From contig NZ_JAKILT010000020.1 of NCBI RefSeq assembly GCF_023283535.1, positions 1-64,000 on the forward strand: a stretch of DNA of 64,000 nucleotides. Direction: 5' to 3'. The translations under genes and the position numbers were made by a program. Numbering within the stretch: position 1 is the first letter of the stretch; every line of letters begins with the position of its first letter. Below the pieces are notes generated by a model. It searched no databases. It had not been told where the DNA came from and saw only the letters and a program-made list of their open reading frames with translations. This document shows positions 44,482 through 53,954 of the stretch, in pieces. The DNA comes from Shewanella sairae. GTDB lineage: Bacteria; Pseudomonadota; Gammaproteobacteria; Enterobacterales; Shewanellaceae.

Positions 44482-45681
44482 GTGAGATACGGTTCAGTAA
44501 CCCTTGCGCTTGTTTGTTTGTTCTCAAGCAATGCTTTCGCAGCTCTACAAGTCATCAACTCTGCAGAAGAAGACAACTTAAAGCAGATTGAAAGCCAATA
44601 TAATATCGATTCCCAGCTCATTACTGTTAATGACAAATTCTCACAGCTAAATAAGCGCCATTACGATTTACAAGAATTAAAAGAGCAGATTACCGCCAAT
44701 GAAGCAGCTTATGCTCAGCTCATTGCACAACTGCCAAATAAGATTCTTGCCAAAACCAACATGGCACAATTTTATAGCCAAATTGAAGCCAACATCAATT
44801 CGACTGCTAGCTTAACCCAAAAAACTAAAATAGATGCTGCTGCGATTGAACGTCAACGTGCAGTAGTTCAAAAAGAGTATGAAGTGGTTGATCAGCAGCG
44901 CCTCGATAAAAGTCAGCAGCTATTTAAACTAAAAACCGACATTATCAATCGTTTATTAGCCGATCTATCTAAGAGCACAAGCTCATTACCAATCAGTCTC
45001 AATGGCACCACACAATGTTCCAAATTTCAGTCAATTTCCGACTGTTTGAAGAAATCTAAGAATGAAATTCTAGCCACAGTTCGCAGTGAATCACCATTCT
45101 TAAACGACAAAAGTGTTTTGCTTTCTTATGACGTTGCCGACGCCAGCATGAACATGCAGGGTAATTTACGCTATAAAGTAGACATGAACTTTAAGCCCTC
45201 TTATAACAGCAAAATCGATACTGTGCTCAATGATAGATTGGGGCTAAGATCGGCAATGATAACCTTAGTCAGTAACGTCTCTGCAGACTGGTATATCAAT
45301 GGCGTAAAAATTGGTTCGGGCACTAAATTATTCCATGAAGTGCCGCTAGGTAAGCACGGTATTTTGGCTTCTTACCAAAACCAAGATAAATCGAGCATCG
45401 AAAAAATTGAAGGAAATGGTGTCTTTAGCTATAAGTTTGAAGGTAATACCACTAAGCATGTAGTTAAAACAAGCAATAGTGTCGAACGTTTGCCTGCGGC
45501 AACAAACAAAGCCACTAAAAAGCCAAAAGCCAAATTCACTCTCTTGGCTGATAGCACAACCATCCCCACTCCGGCTAAGCCTGCTAAAGAAACAAAAGGC
45601 GATAGTGAAGCCTATGAGTATTTTATCGGCATCCCTGCAGCAACTAAAAAACAGAACCTAGAGTTTGTTAATGAGCCTTAA
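44482..45681 (+). CDS. Secreted coiled-coil protein with PEGA-like segment, function unknown
   Basis: About 399 residues, no family recognised. Signal peptide MRYGSVTLALVCLFSSNAFA, a helical coiled-coil region (about 20-155), a two-cysteine stretch near residue 178 (TTQCSKFQSISDCLKK), then beta-rich segments. One of these (about 265-300: VSADWYINGVKIGSG...HEVPLGKHGI) resembles a PEGA domain, followed by a Lys/Pro/Ala-rich tail. The start is GTG 44482, because GGAG lies six bases upstream and it gives a clean signal peptide; the in-frame ATG 44470 has no ribosome site and overlaps that GGAG. Probably periplasmic or outer-surface. Precedes the acyltransferase by 156 bases. Confidence 0.75.
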   Translation: MRYGSVTLALVCLFSSNAFAALQVINSAEEDNLKQIESQYNIDSQLITVNDKFSQLNKRHYDLQELKEQITANEAAYAQLIAQLPNKILAKTNMAQFYSQIEANINSTASLTQKTKIDAAAIERQRAVVQKEYEVVDQQRLDKSQQLFKLKTDIINRLLADLSKSTSSLPISLNGTTQCSKFQSISDCLKKSKNEILATVRSESPFLNDKSVLLSYDVADASMNMQGNLRYKVDMNFKPSYNSKIDTVLNDRLGLRSAMITLVSNVSADWYINGVKIGSGTKLFHEVPLGKHGILASYQNQDKSSIEKIEGNGVFSYKFEGNTTKHVVKTSNSVERLPAATNKATKKPKAKFTLLADSTTIPTPAKPAKETKGDSEAYEYFIGIPAATKKQNLEFVNEP

Positions 45682-45837
45682 CAATTAATCTCGATGCCAG
45701 TAGGTTTAGTTATATCTACTGGTATCGCAAGCAAACATGTCCAGCTACTAATCGATAATGGATGCAGAGAATCTAAAGACTTCCCCCCCTAAATGCAGGT
45801 ATGCTAAGCGTATAAAATAACAACAAGTTGGTATGAC

Positions 45838-46959
45838 ATGGATGATCACAACCCTCAGCCTATAACGCCACAAGGCACTCAGCCATCAACCACAAGCCAA
45901 GCAGCACAAGCTAAGCCCAAAGCCTTTTTAAACAGCATTAACCATTTTCGCGGTATTGCGATTATCTTTATTGTGATGGCGCATTGTTACCGCCCTGCGG
46001 GCTGGGAAGTGGAAACCTTTGCCGACAAAGCTTGGTTTAATTTGATGATGAACGGCACGGTCTTTTTTGTGTTTATCTCAGGCTTTTTGTTCCACCATGT
46101 GTTCTATCACCGCTGGGACTACAAAAAGTATATGAAAAGCAAAACTAAATTTGTTTTCCTCCCCTACTTACTTTTGTCTTTGCCATGGATTGTTTGGCAC
46201 CTGACAGTAGGGACTGACCCGATGATGCACAAGGAGATGGCTGACATTTCAGGGCCTGCTGCCGCGGCAAGCTGGTATGTAATAACCGGTCGTACCCTGA
46301 CTGCCTATTGGTATATCCCTATGGGAATGATGCTATTTGCCCTTTCGCCTTGGGTAATGGACCTCATTAAAAAACAGCAAGTCCTCTACTACGCGATTCC
46401 TCTGTTAGTCATTGCGATTATGGTACATAGACCCATTTCAAACCTAAATGCGATTCAATCTTTAGTCTACTTCTTGCCCGTCTATTTGCTTGGAGTTTGG
46501 GGCTCAGCCCATCGCGATAAACTGTTCCCTTTTATCGATAAATATTGGCTCGCTATGCTAATAACGGGTATTGCCCTAGCACTTATACAGGCGCAATACT
46601 TTGGTGCTGGCACGCTTAACAAAGCCCCATTTGAAATGACAGTGCCAGACTTGATGCTGCCGCAAAAAATCTTACTCACACTGGTAATCTTGGCGATTTT
46701 AAACAAATTTGAGCATGTATCAATTGCGCCACTACAAAAGTTAGCAGAGGTAAGCTTTGCGATTTACTTTATTCACCCATGGATCACCACCCCATGGTGG
46801 ATGCTTTATGACAGCCCTGATCTACTCGGACTTGCTGGCAAAGGTAATCAGTTTACCACCTTACTCGTCACCTTAGGGGTAATTGCTATCTCTTACGTTA
46901 TTGCCATCATCATTAAAAAGCTACTGAGTAAACGCAGCCGATATTTAATTGGCTGGTAA
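45838..46959 (+). CDS. Membrane acyltransferase (acyltransferase 3 family)
   Basis: 373 residues with about ten predicted membrane spans. The family signature NHFRGIAIIFIVMAHCYRP, with its conserved Arg and His, is near residue 40, and MNGTVFFVFISGFLFHHVF follows. The proline/glutamine-rich first 30 residues are cytoplasmic. Such proteins O-acylate sugars in cell-surface polysaccharides or lipids; the acceptor here is unknown. Followed after 55 bases by a secreted phosphatase. Confidence 0.88.
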   Translation: MDDHNPQPITPQGTQPSTTSQAAQAKPKAFLNSINHFRGIAIIFIVMAHCYRPAGWEVETFADKAWFNLMMNGTVFFVFISGFLFHHVFYHRWDYKKYMKSKTKFVFLPYLLLSLPWIVWHLTVGTDPMMHKEMADISGPAAAASWYVITGRTLTAYWYIPMGMMLFALSPWVMDLIKKQQVLYYAIPLLVIAIMVHRPISNLNAIQSLVYFLPVYLLGVWGSAHRDKLFPFIDKYWLAMLITGIALALIQAQYFGAGTLNKAPFEMTVPDLMLPQKILLTLVILAILNKFEHVSIAPLQKLAEVSFAIYFIHPWITTPWWMLYDSPDLLGLAGKGNQFTTLLVTLGVIAISYVIAIIIKKLLSKRSRYLIGW

Positions 46960-47014
46960 ACAACTTAAATACATTGAAACTTGATTTAAAGACACTCAAA
47001 TAAGAAGTATAAAA

Positions 47015-48109
47015 ATGACAAAATCTTTATTGTTGGCGGCCAGTCTATTGACCGCCACGATGCAACTACAAGCATCAGAGCCACTTGCTTATCAATTTGA
47101 TGGCCCTTATGTCTTCGATAGCCCAGCCATATCAAAGACGGCAACACAAACAGACAAACCGCAAACAGCCTACTGGATCTGTAATGCAAAGCTACATTCC
47201 AGCGTAGTTAGCAATAATAGCCTTAAGCGCCCTGATAACTGTGGTCAATTACCTGAGCCGCAGCTCAGCGATGCCATTAAACAAGTCATGCCAGACAGCT
47301 ATAGGGGAGTTAACAATGTCGTTGCCCTCAGTGATGTTCATGGTCAATACGATGTTTTAATCAGCCTGCTTAAAAACCAAAAAATCATCGATGCTGATAA
47401 CAACTGGGCTTTCGGTGATGGCCATATGGTTATTACCGGCGATATGTTTGACCGCGGCGACAAGATAAACGAAGTCCTGTGGTTTGTTTATCAACTGGAT
47501 AAACAAGCAAAAGCAGCAGGCGGCATGCTACATCTACTCATGGGCAACCATGAACAAATGGTACTTGGCGGCGACTTAAGGTATGTGCATGAGCGTTATG
47601 ATCTTGCCAGCGAATTAATGGCAAAAAGTAACGATGAGCTTTATGGCGCCGACACAGAAATCGGCCAATGGCTTAGAAGCAAGCACACACTAGTAAAGAT
47701 CAACGACGTACTTTATATGCATGGCGGTATTAGTAGTGAATGGTTAGATCGCGGACTGACAATCGCGCAAGCCAACAAGCTATTCCGTGACAATATTGGT
47801 AAACCCAAAAGCGAGCTTAAACAGGATGAGTTATTAAACTTCCTATTTTATGGCAATGGCCCCACTTGGTATCGTGGTTACTTTAAAGACAACTTTACTG
47901 AAGCTGAGCTTGATAAAATCCTCGCCTATTTCAAGGTTAACCATATTACCGTAGGCCATACTTCACAAAAGCAAGTCTTAGGTCTGTTTAATAATAAGGT
48001 GATAGCCATTGATAGCAGTATCAAACTCGGTAAACAAGGTGAACTATTGTTGATTGAAAATAACCAGTTTAGTCGCGGTTTATTCGATGGCGCACGCAAG
48101 CCGCTTTAA
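47015..48109 (+). CDS. Secreted PPP-family metallophosphatase (Shewanella-like phosphatase)
   Basis: 364 residues with a signal peptide (about 1-20). The calcineurin-like core has all PPP motifs: SDVHGQYD near residue 106, TGDMFDRGDKINE near 150, LMGNHEQM near 185, MHGGIS near 238 and VGHTSQ near 310. This form matches the Shewanella-like phosphatase group, whose founder is a cold-active Shewanella phosphatase with tyrosine-phosphatase activity and which has relatives in plants and apicomplexans. Two cysteines (ICNAK, DNCGQLP) may form a disulfide in the periplasm. Physiological substrate unknown. Confidence 0.88.
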   Translation: MTKSLLLAASLLTATMQLQASEPLAYQFDGPYVFDSPAISKTATQTDKPQTAYWICNAKLHSSVVSNNSLKRPDNCGQLPEPQLSDAIKQVMPDSYRGVNNVVALSDVHGQYDVLISLLKNQKIIDADNNWAFGDGHMVITGDMFDRGDKINEVLWFVYQLDKQAKAAGGMLHLLMGNHEQMVLGGDLRYVHERYDLASELMAKSNDELYGADTEIGQWLRSKHTLVKINDVLYMHGGISSEWLDRGLTIAQANKLFRDNIGKPKSELKQDELLNFLFYGNGPTWYRGYFKDNFTEAELDKILAYFKVNHITVGHTSQKQVLGLFNNKVIAIDSSIKLGKQGELLLIENNQFSRGLFDGARKPL

Positions 48110-48145
48110 TTACCCAAAGCGACAGCAAATCAACTACCTAACAAT

Positions 48146-48180
48146 GCTAGCAAGCTAACCATTTAGCTTGCTAGCTTTTG
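48146..48180 (+). terminator. Strong hairpin terminator after the phosphatase gene
   Basis: A perfect 13-base-pair stem (GCTAGCAAGCTAA / TTAGCTTGCTAGC) with a CCAT loop followed by TTTT, 37 bases after the stop. Confidence 0.75.
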
Positions 48181-48541
48181 ATATTAGCTCTTGAGTATTA
48201 GCTTTTTAGCATTACCAGCTTCGCTCTTAACAACTTAAACCATTTGAATTACAGCCTTAACAAAAGCGATTCACTAAGCAGCCTATCAGATAAACGAGTG
48301 ACTTCACTCAACTCACAAAATCAACGTAACCTCAGCACCAACTAAACAACTCGTCAGATTTAACACCCAACAAAATGAAGCCAAAATGATAACCAAGATA
48401 ATAAAAGGTTAAATTTGATCTTATACAGATAAATCTAAGTAAAACATTAACTTATTATTTTCCTTACTTTACATTGCTTTACCCTACGGCAGTTTTTTTT
48501 ATCTAAAATATTGCTAACTTTGGCAGTGTAAGTAATCATCC
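48181..48541. other. Intergenic region upstream of the RND efflux operon
   Basis: No gene seen. Repetitive TTAGC-type words near 48184-48215 and AT-rich DNA. It probably contains the efflux promoter, but no operator was recognisable, and no TetR-type regulator gene is next to it. Confidence 0.5.
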
Positions 48542-49654
48542 ATGAAACCATCTTATATTATTATTCCTTTAATCTTGATTGTCGTAGGCGCAGTTTCCTA
48601 TAGCAGCTACTCAGAAGCTAAACGCAGCGACAGCAAAGAACGCCCAGTGCGCACCGTTCCGGTGGTAACAGGCTTGGTCGAACAACATGATTTATCTCAA
48701 TCACTGTCCTTGATTGGCAAGCTTGATGCAGAACAATCTGTATTTATTGCGCCGCAAATTGCAGGCAAGATTAAATCGATTCAAATTAATACTGACCAAG
48801 AAATTAGCCAAGGTCAGATCTTAGTACAACTTGATGACGCCAAAGCACAAGCTGCACTAGCAGAAGCCAACGCCTACCTTGCCGATGAAAAGCGTAAGCT
48901 AAAAGAGTTTCTCAAACTGATTGATAAGAATGCCATCACAAAAACCGAAATCGATGCGCAAACTGCTAGCGTCGACATGGCTTTAGCACGTTTAGCTGCG
49001 GCTCAGGCCGATCTTGATTACCACTACTTAAGCGCACCATTTTCAGGTACAGCAGGCCTTATCGATTTCAGCCAAGGCAAAATGGTCAGCGCAGGCACTG
49101 AGCTTTTATCCCTAGATGATCTTTCAAGCATGCGCCTTGATTTACAAGTGCCAGAAAACTACCTGTCTCAGTTAAGTGTTGGCATGGCCGTTAGTGCTAA
49201 GAGCCGTGCTTGGCCAGATCAAGCCTTTATCGGAAAAGTCATCGCCATCGACTCTCGCGTCAATCAAGACACCCTAAACCTCAAAGTCAGAGTGCAGTTT
49301 GATAACCCTCAGCATCAGCTAAAGCCTGGCATGATGATGTCTGCAACCATGTTATTCCCGAGCGTTTCTGAGCCAGTGATCCCAGTACAAGCGCTAGAAT
49401 ACTCAGGGACTAACCGCTTTGTTTATGTTATTGGCACTGATGGTATTGCTAAGCGCACTAAAGTTACTTTGGGCGCACGTATTGATAATGAAGTACTAAT
49501 CACAGAAGGACTTAGCATTGGCGATAAAGTGGTGGTTCAAGGTTTAGTGAATATGCGTGATGGTCTGCGCGTGGATGATTTAGCCGAATCAGCCCTAGCT
49601 AAAAAACCAGCCAATGAAGCGAAAGAAGAACAACAAGCAAGAGGAAGCATCTAA
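48542..49654 (+). CDS. RND efflux periplasmic adaptor (membrane fusion protein)
   Basis: 370 residues. N-terminal membrane anchor (YIIIPLILIVVGAVSYSSY), lipoyl/barrel-sandwich halves (SVFIAPQIAGKIKSIQI and DYHYLSAPFSGTAGLIDF) around a short alpha-hairpin, then beta-barrel and membrane-proximal domains. It bridges the inner-membrane pump to an outer-membrane channel; no channel gene is encoded here, so a TolC-type protein is presumably borrowed. The stop is immediately followed by the pump ATG. Confidence 0.94.
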   Translation: MKPSYIIIPLILIVVGAVSYSSYSEAKRSDSKERPVRTVPVVTGLVEQHDLSQSLSLIGKLDAEQSVFIAPQIAGKIKSIQINTDQEISQGQILVQLDDAKAQAALAEANAYLADEKRKLKEFLKLIDKNAITKTEIDAQTASVDMALARLAAAQADLDYHYLSAPFSGTAGLIDFSQGKMVSAGTELLSLDDLSSMRLDLQVPENYLSQLSVGMAVSAKSRAWPDQAFIGKVIAIDSRVNQDTLNLKVRVQFDNPQHQLKPGMMMSATMLFPSVSEPVIPVQALEYSGTNRFVYVIGTDGIAKRTKVTLGARIDNEVLITEGLSIGDKVVVQGLVNMRDGLRVDDLAESALAKKPANEAKEEQQARGSI

Positions 49655-52600
49655 ATGTGGTTGTCTGATGTTTCAGTAAAACGCCCGGTTGTTGCCATAG
49701 TACTGAGTTTATTACTCTGCGTGTTTGGCGCAGTCTCTTTCACTAAACTTGCCGTACGTGAAATGCCGGATGTTGAAAGCCCAGTGGTTACCGTAATGAC
49801 CACCTATGAAGGTGCATCTGCCACCATCATGGAAAGCCAAATCACCACCGCATTGGAAAGTGAGCTAACCGGTATTAGCGGTGTTGACCAGATTCAGTCA
49901 GTTACCCGTAACGGCATGTCACGAATTACGGTCACTTTTCTATTAGGCTGGAACCTGACTGAAGGTGTCAGTGATGTACGTGACGCCGTTGCCCGCGCAC
50001 AGCGCCGTCTGCCCGATGAAGCAAACGATCCTATCGTCTCTAAAGATAATGGTACCGGTGAGCCATCGGTATATGTCAATTTAAGCTCGTCTGTCATGGA
50101 CAGAACCCAGCTAACAGACTACGCGCAGCGGGTACTTGAAGACAGATTCAGCCTAATATCTGGCGTAAGTAGTGTCGATATCTCGGGTGGCTTGTATAAG
50201 GTCATGTACGTTCAGCTTAGCCCAGAGTTAATGGCTGGTCGTAATGTTACTGCCGCAGACATCGTAAAAGTACTCAATAAAGAAAACGTTGAAACACCCG
50301 GCGGTGAAGTACGTAACGACACCACAGTCATGGCTGTTCGTACCGCGCGTTTATACCAAAGCCCTGAAGACTTTGAATACCTTGTTATTCGTACAGCAAA
50401 TGATGGTTCACCTATCTATCTAAAAGATGTGGCTAAGGTATTTATTGGCGCAGAAAACGAGAATTCAACCTTTAAAAGCGATGGTGTGGTTAATATCTCA
50501 TTGGGGATCGTTGCGCAATCTGACGCTAATCCGCTGGAAGTTGCGCAAGATGTACATAAAGAAGTTGACCTCATTCAAAAGTTTTTGCCGGACGGCACTA
50601 AGCTGATTGTTGACTATGACTCCACGGTATTTATCGACCGCTCGATTGATGAAGTCTTCAGCACACTCGCCGTTACCGCTCTATTGGTTATTTTAGTGCT
50701 GTACATCTTTATCGGCCAAGCAAGGGCGACATTAATCCCCGCGGTAACGGTACCAGTATCACTAATTTCCGCCTTTATCGCCGCCAACATATTTGGCTAC
50801 TCGATTAACCTTTTAACCCTAATGGCATTGATTTTATCAATTGGCCTAGTGGTTGATGATGCCATCGTGGTGGTAGAAAACATCTTCCATCATATAGAGA
50901 AAGGCGAGCCGCCAATTTTGGCAGCCTATAATGGTACCCGTGAAGTTGGCTTTGCCGTTATGGCTACCACCGCGGTACTGGTGATGGTCTTCTTGCCGAT
51001 CTCATTTATGGAAGGCATGGTTGGCCTACTGTTTACTGAGTTCTCGGTTATGCTAGCAGTTTCAGTACTGTTCTCGTCGCTAATAGCACTGACCTTGACC
51101 CCAGTCCTTGGCAGCAAGATTCTTAAAGCAAACGTAAAACCGAATCGTTTTAACTTGGTCGTTGATAGCGCCTTTAGACGCCTTGAAGACGGTTATCGTA
51201 AAATGGTAACCAAAGCCGTATCACTGAGATTGGCTGCGCCATTAGTGATTATTGCCTGTATCTTGGGCAGTGGCTGGCTAATGCAACAGGTTCCAGCTCA
51301 GCTTGCGCCACAAGAAGATCGCGGGGTAATTTTTGCCTTTATTAAAGGCGCTGAAGGTACCAGCTATAACCGTATGGCTGCCAATATGGAAATTGCCGAA
51401 GACAAACTGATGCCGCTTTTAGGCCAAGGCGTAGTCAAGTCTTTTAGTATTCAAGCGCCTGCTTTTGGTGGCCGTGCCGGCGACCAAACCGGTTTTGTGA
51501 TTATTCAGCTAGAAGACTGGAACGAAAGAACCATTAACGCTCAGCAAGCGCTCGGCGTGATTTCAAATGCATTAAAAGGCATCCCTGATGTTATGGTTAG
51601 GCCGCTACTACCAGGCTTTAGAGGTGGCTCAAGTGAGCCAGTGCAATTCGTTTTAGGCGGCTCTGATTACCAAGAGCTATTTAAATGGGCGACTATGCTC
51701 GAAGAAGAAGCGCTATATAGCCCGATATTTGAAAGCCCTGAAATCGACTATAAAGAAACTTCACCTGAGCTGGTTGTTACCGTTGATAAAGAGCGTGCAG
51801 CCGAGCTTGGAATTAGTGTTGCTGAAGTGTCTGAAACCTTAGAAATCATGCTTGGCGGTCGCAGCGAAACCACCTTTGTTGAGCGTGGTGAAGAGTACGA
51901 TGTTTACCTGCGCGGTGATGAGAGTAGCTTTAGTAACGTGGCCGATCTTAGCCAAATCTATATGCGTTCTAGCAAAGGTGAGCTAATCACCTTAGATACC
52001 ATTACCCATATTGAGGAAGTGGCATCGGCGCTTAAACTGAGCCACAACAACAAGCAAAAGTCGATTACCCTAAAAGCCAACTTAGGCGAAGGTTACACCT
52101 TAGGGGAAGCACTCGACTTCTTAGATCAAAAAGCGATTGAGATCCTGCCTAGTGACATTAGTGTTGCTTACACAGGTGAGTCTAAAGACTTTAAAGAGAA
52201 CCAAAGCAGTATCTTTATAGTATTTGGCTTAGCGCTACTGGTCGCTTACTTAGTGTTAGCTGCGCAGTTTGAGAGCTTTATTAACCCATTAGTAGTGATG
52301 TTTACCGTACCTATGGGGGTGTTTGGTGGTTTCTTAGGTTTATATCTAACGGGCCAAGGACTGAATATCTACAGCCAAATTGGTATGATCATGCTGATTG
52401 GTATGGTGACTAAGAACGGTATTTTGATTGTTGAATTTGCTAACCAACTACGAGATAAAGGCCTTGAGATTGAGCAAGCGATTATCGACGCATCGACTCG
52501 ACGTTTACGCCCTATCTTGATGACTGCGTTCACCACCCTTATTGGTGCAATACCGCTAATTCTATCTACAGGAGCAGGCGCAGAAAGCCGCATTTCCGTC

Positions 52601-52768
52601 GGTACAGTGGTGTTCTTTGGTATGGCCTTTGCTACTTTTGTAACCTTGCTGGTTATCCCAGCCATGTATCGCTTGATTTCGGTAGCAACTAAGTCGCCAG
52701 GTTATGTAGAGTCGCAACTTGATAAAGCGATTGAAGAGCATAAACAGCTAACGTCACAATCATCTTAA
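49655..52768 (+). CDS. RND-family efflux transporter (HAE1 type)
   Basis: 1037 residues, typical for AcrB/MexB relatives. Starts MWLSDVSVKRPVVAIVLSL; 12 spans with two large periplasmic loops. Span 4 has the proton-relay acidic pair in LVVDDAIVVVENIF, and the second half repeats the fold (LLVAYLVLAAQFESFINPLVV, MIGMVTKNGILIVEFANQL). Its narrow family resembles the proton-driven exporters of Vibrio/Shewanella with a MexB-like fold; drug specificity cannot be told from sequence. Directly follows the adaptor gene. Confidence 0.95.
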   Translation: MWLSDVSVKRPVVAIVLSLLLCVFGAVSFTKLAVREMPDVESPVVTVMTTYEGASATIMESQITTALESELTGISGVDQIQSVTRNGMSRITVTFLLGWNLTEGVSDVRDAVARAQRRLPDEANDPIVSKDNGTGEPSVYVNLSSSVMDRTQLTDYAQRVLEDRFSLISGVSSVDISGGLYKVMYVQLSPELMAGRNVTAADIVKVLNKENVETPGGEVRNDTTVMAVRTARLYQSPEDFEYLVIRTANDGSPIYLKDVAKVFIGAENENSTFKSDGVVNISLGIVAQSDANPLEVAQDVHKEVDLIQKFLPDGTKLIVDYDSTVFIDRSIDEVFSTLAVTALLVILVLYIFIGQARATLIPAVTVPVSLISAFIAANIFGYSINLLTLMALILSIGLVVDDAIVVVENIFHHIEKGEPPILAAYNGTREVGFAVMATTAVLVMVFLPISFMEGMVGLLFTEFSVMLAVSVLFSSLIALTLTPVLGSKILKANVKPNRFNLVVDSAFRRLEDGYRKMVTKAVSLRLAAPLVIIACILGSGWLMQQVPAQLAPQEDRGVIFAFIKGAEGTSYNRMAANMEIAEDKLMPLLGQGVVKSFSIQAPAFGGRAGDQTGFVIIQLEDWNERTINAQQALGVISNALKGIPDVMVRPLLPGFRGGSSEPVQFVLGGSDYQELFKWATMLEEEALYSPIFESPEIDYKETSPELVVTVDKERAAELGISVAEVSETLEIMLGGRSETTFVERGEEYDVYLRGDESSFSNVADLSQIYMRSSKGELITLDTITHIEEVASALKLSHNNKQKSITLKANLGEGYTLGEALDFLDQKAIEILPSDISVAYTGESKDFKENQSSIFIVFGLALLVAYLVLAAQFESFINPLVVMFTVPMGVFGGFLGLYLTGQGLNIYSQIGMIMLIGMVTKNGILIVEFANQLRDKGLEIEQAIIDASTRRLRPILMTAFTTLIGAIPLILSTGAGAESRISVGTVVFFGMAFATFVTLLVIPAMYRLISVATKSPGYVESQLDKAIEEHKQLTSQSS

Positions 52769-52838
52769 TATTTAGACTTGATGATAACTAGAAAACGGCT
52801 CAATAGATAACAGCTAAGTAGCAATTATCTACCTCACT

Positions 52839-52876
52839 AAAAAGGAGTTCATATTAATAATATGAGCTCCTTTTTG
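52839..52876 (+). terminator. RND operon terminator
   Basis: GGAGTTCATAT / ATATGAGCTCC stem (one T-G pair) flanked by an A-run and five T residues, 70 bases after the pump stop. Confidence 0.85.
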
Positions 52877-53006
52877 TTGATCCTTAGCAAGCCATAACGA
52901 GTAAAAATACACTGCAAAGCTAGATATTGATTCTATACTCAAAGTAAGGCAGGAGGATTTACTGCTAGTTTTTAAATCTGTTTATTAGCACAAGGAGGTC
53001 ACGCTT

Positions 53007-53216
53007 ATGGATGAAACTGACTTTACTCGCAACAATTACACTGATAATTCAACAGCGCCCGATGATAGTAATATCTATGATACTGTGCATATTGACGGTC
53101 AATTTATTGTAGAAAGACGAACTGGACGCGACAATCGATCTAACAGCAAACTAAGAGCCTACGATAGACGCCAATCACCACAAAGCTGCCTTCCAGATAT
53201 TGATATCTATATTTAG
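53007..53216 (+). CDS. Small hypothetical protein (69 residues)
   Basis: Not recognised. A very strong ribosome site (AAGGAGG, 7-8 bases before the ATG) supports translation. The product is hydrophilic, with an acidic N-terminal half (Asp/Asn/Thr-rich) and a basic centre (VERRTGRDNRSNSKLRAYDRR), no signal peptide and no membrane span, and a C terminus DIDIYI. A charged, possibly disordered regulator is conceivable, but nothing in the context supports a specific role. Confidence 0.7.
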   Translation: MDETDFTRNNYTDNSTAPDDSNIYDTVHIDGQFIVERRTGRDNRSNSKLRAYDRRQSPQSCLPDIDIYI

Positions 53217-53300
53217 TGAGCTATTTTGAAAAAGCCGCTAACAACATAGTTAGATATAGTTAAATGCCAACCGCGATAAAAGATGATGAGCTAGCCTCAT

Positions 53301-53357
53301 GAGTTAGTGCTAGTGTACTGAGTTAGTGATAGTCTCATGAGTTAGTATCAATCTAGC
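53301..53357. repeat. 19-bp direct repeat array
   Basis: Three copies of a GAGTTAGT(G/A)-headed unit begin at 53301, 53320 and 53339, exactly 19 bases apart; the third is degenerate in its second half. Confidence 0.75.
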
Positions 53358-53387
53358 TAACAACTTCTGACTATGCTCAGCAAAACC

Positions 53388-53450
53388 AAGTCTAACTAAT
53401 TAAGTCTAACTAATTAAGTTTAACTAAATGAGCCTAACTAAATGAGTCTA
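53388..53450. repeat. 14-bp tandem repeat array before the NYN gene
   Basis: Four and a half units of the form (A/G)AG(T/C)(C/T)TAACTAA(T/A)T at 53388, 53402, 53416, 53430 and 53444 (partial). The first two are identical. The array runs to three bases before the TTG start of the next gene, leaving no room for a standard ribosome site. Confidence 0.85.
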
Positions 53451-53452
53451 CT

Positions 53453-53926
53453 TTGAAAAAAATCGCTCTGTTTGTTGATGTGCAAAACATCTACTACACC
53501 TGTCGCCAAGCATACGGCCAACAGTTTAACTATCGTAAACTATGGCAACATTTAGGTTATGAGGGCGACATAGTACAAGCCACCGCCTATGCGATTCACC
53601 GTGGCGATGACGGCCAACTAAAATTTCAAGACGCTTTAAAACACATTGGTTTTGACGTGAAGTTAAAGCCCTTTATTCAGCGCAGTGATGGCTCAGCTAA
53701 AGGTGATTGGGATGTGGGGATCACCATCGATATTATGGAAGCCGCTAGTGAAGTCGACTGTATTATTTTGCTCTCTGGCGATGGTGATTTTGACTTGCTT
53801 ATGCACAGGATCCAGCAAAAATATGGTGTTGAAACTCAAGTGTATGGCGTGCCAAGCTTAACCGCAAAGTCGCTAATTGATTCTGTTAACCAGTTCCATG
53901 AAATCGACAGTAGCTTGTTGCTTTAG
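53453..53926 (+). CDS. NYN-domain (LabA/DUF88-like) protein
   Basis: 157 residues forming one NYN (PIN-like) domain: ALFVDVQNIYY at the start, KGDWDVGITIDIM near residue 83 and LLSGDGDFDLLMHRI near residue 104, giving the acidic cluster expected of a metal-dependent RNase fold. RNase activity is inferred from the family, not known for this protein. The start is TTG at 53453; no in-frame ATG lies upstream and the preceding DNA is a tandem repeat without a Shine-Dalgarno sequence, so translation may be weak. Confidence 0.87.
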   Translation: MKKIALFVDVQNIYYTCRQAYGQQFNYRKLWQHLGYEGDIVQATAYAIHRGDDGQLKFQDALKHIGFDVKLKPFIQRSDGSAKGDWDVGITIDIMEAASEVDCIILLSGDGDFDLLMHRIQQKYGVETQVYGVPSLTAKSLIDSVNQFHEIDSSLLL

Positions 53927-53954
53927 CATTTTAATTGACAATAAAAGCATAAAT

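Noticed and set aside
53301..53450. CRISPR array
   Set aside because: The units are 14 and 19 bp and directly adjacent, with no spacers and no cas genes nearby.
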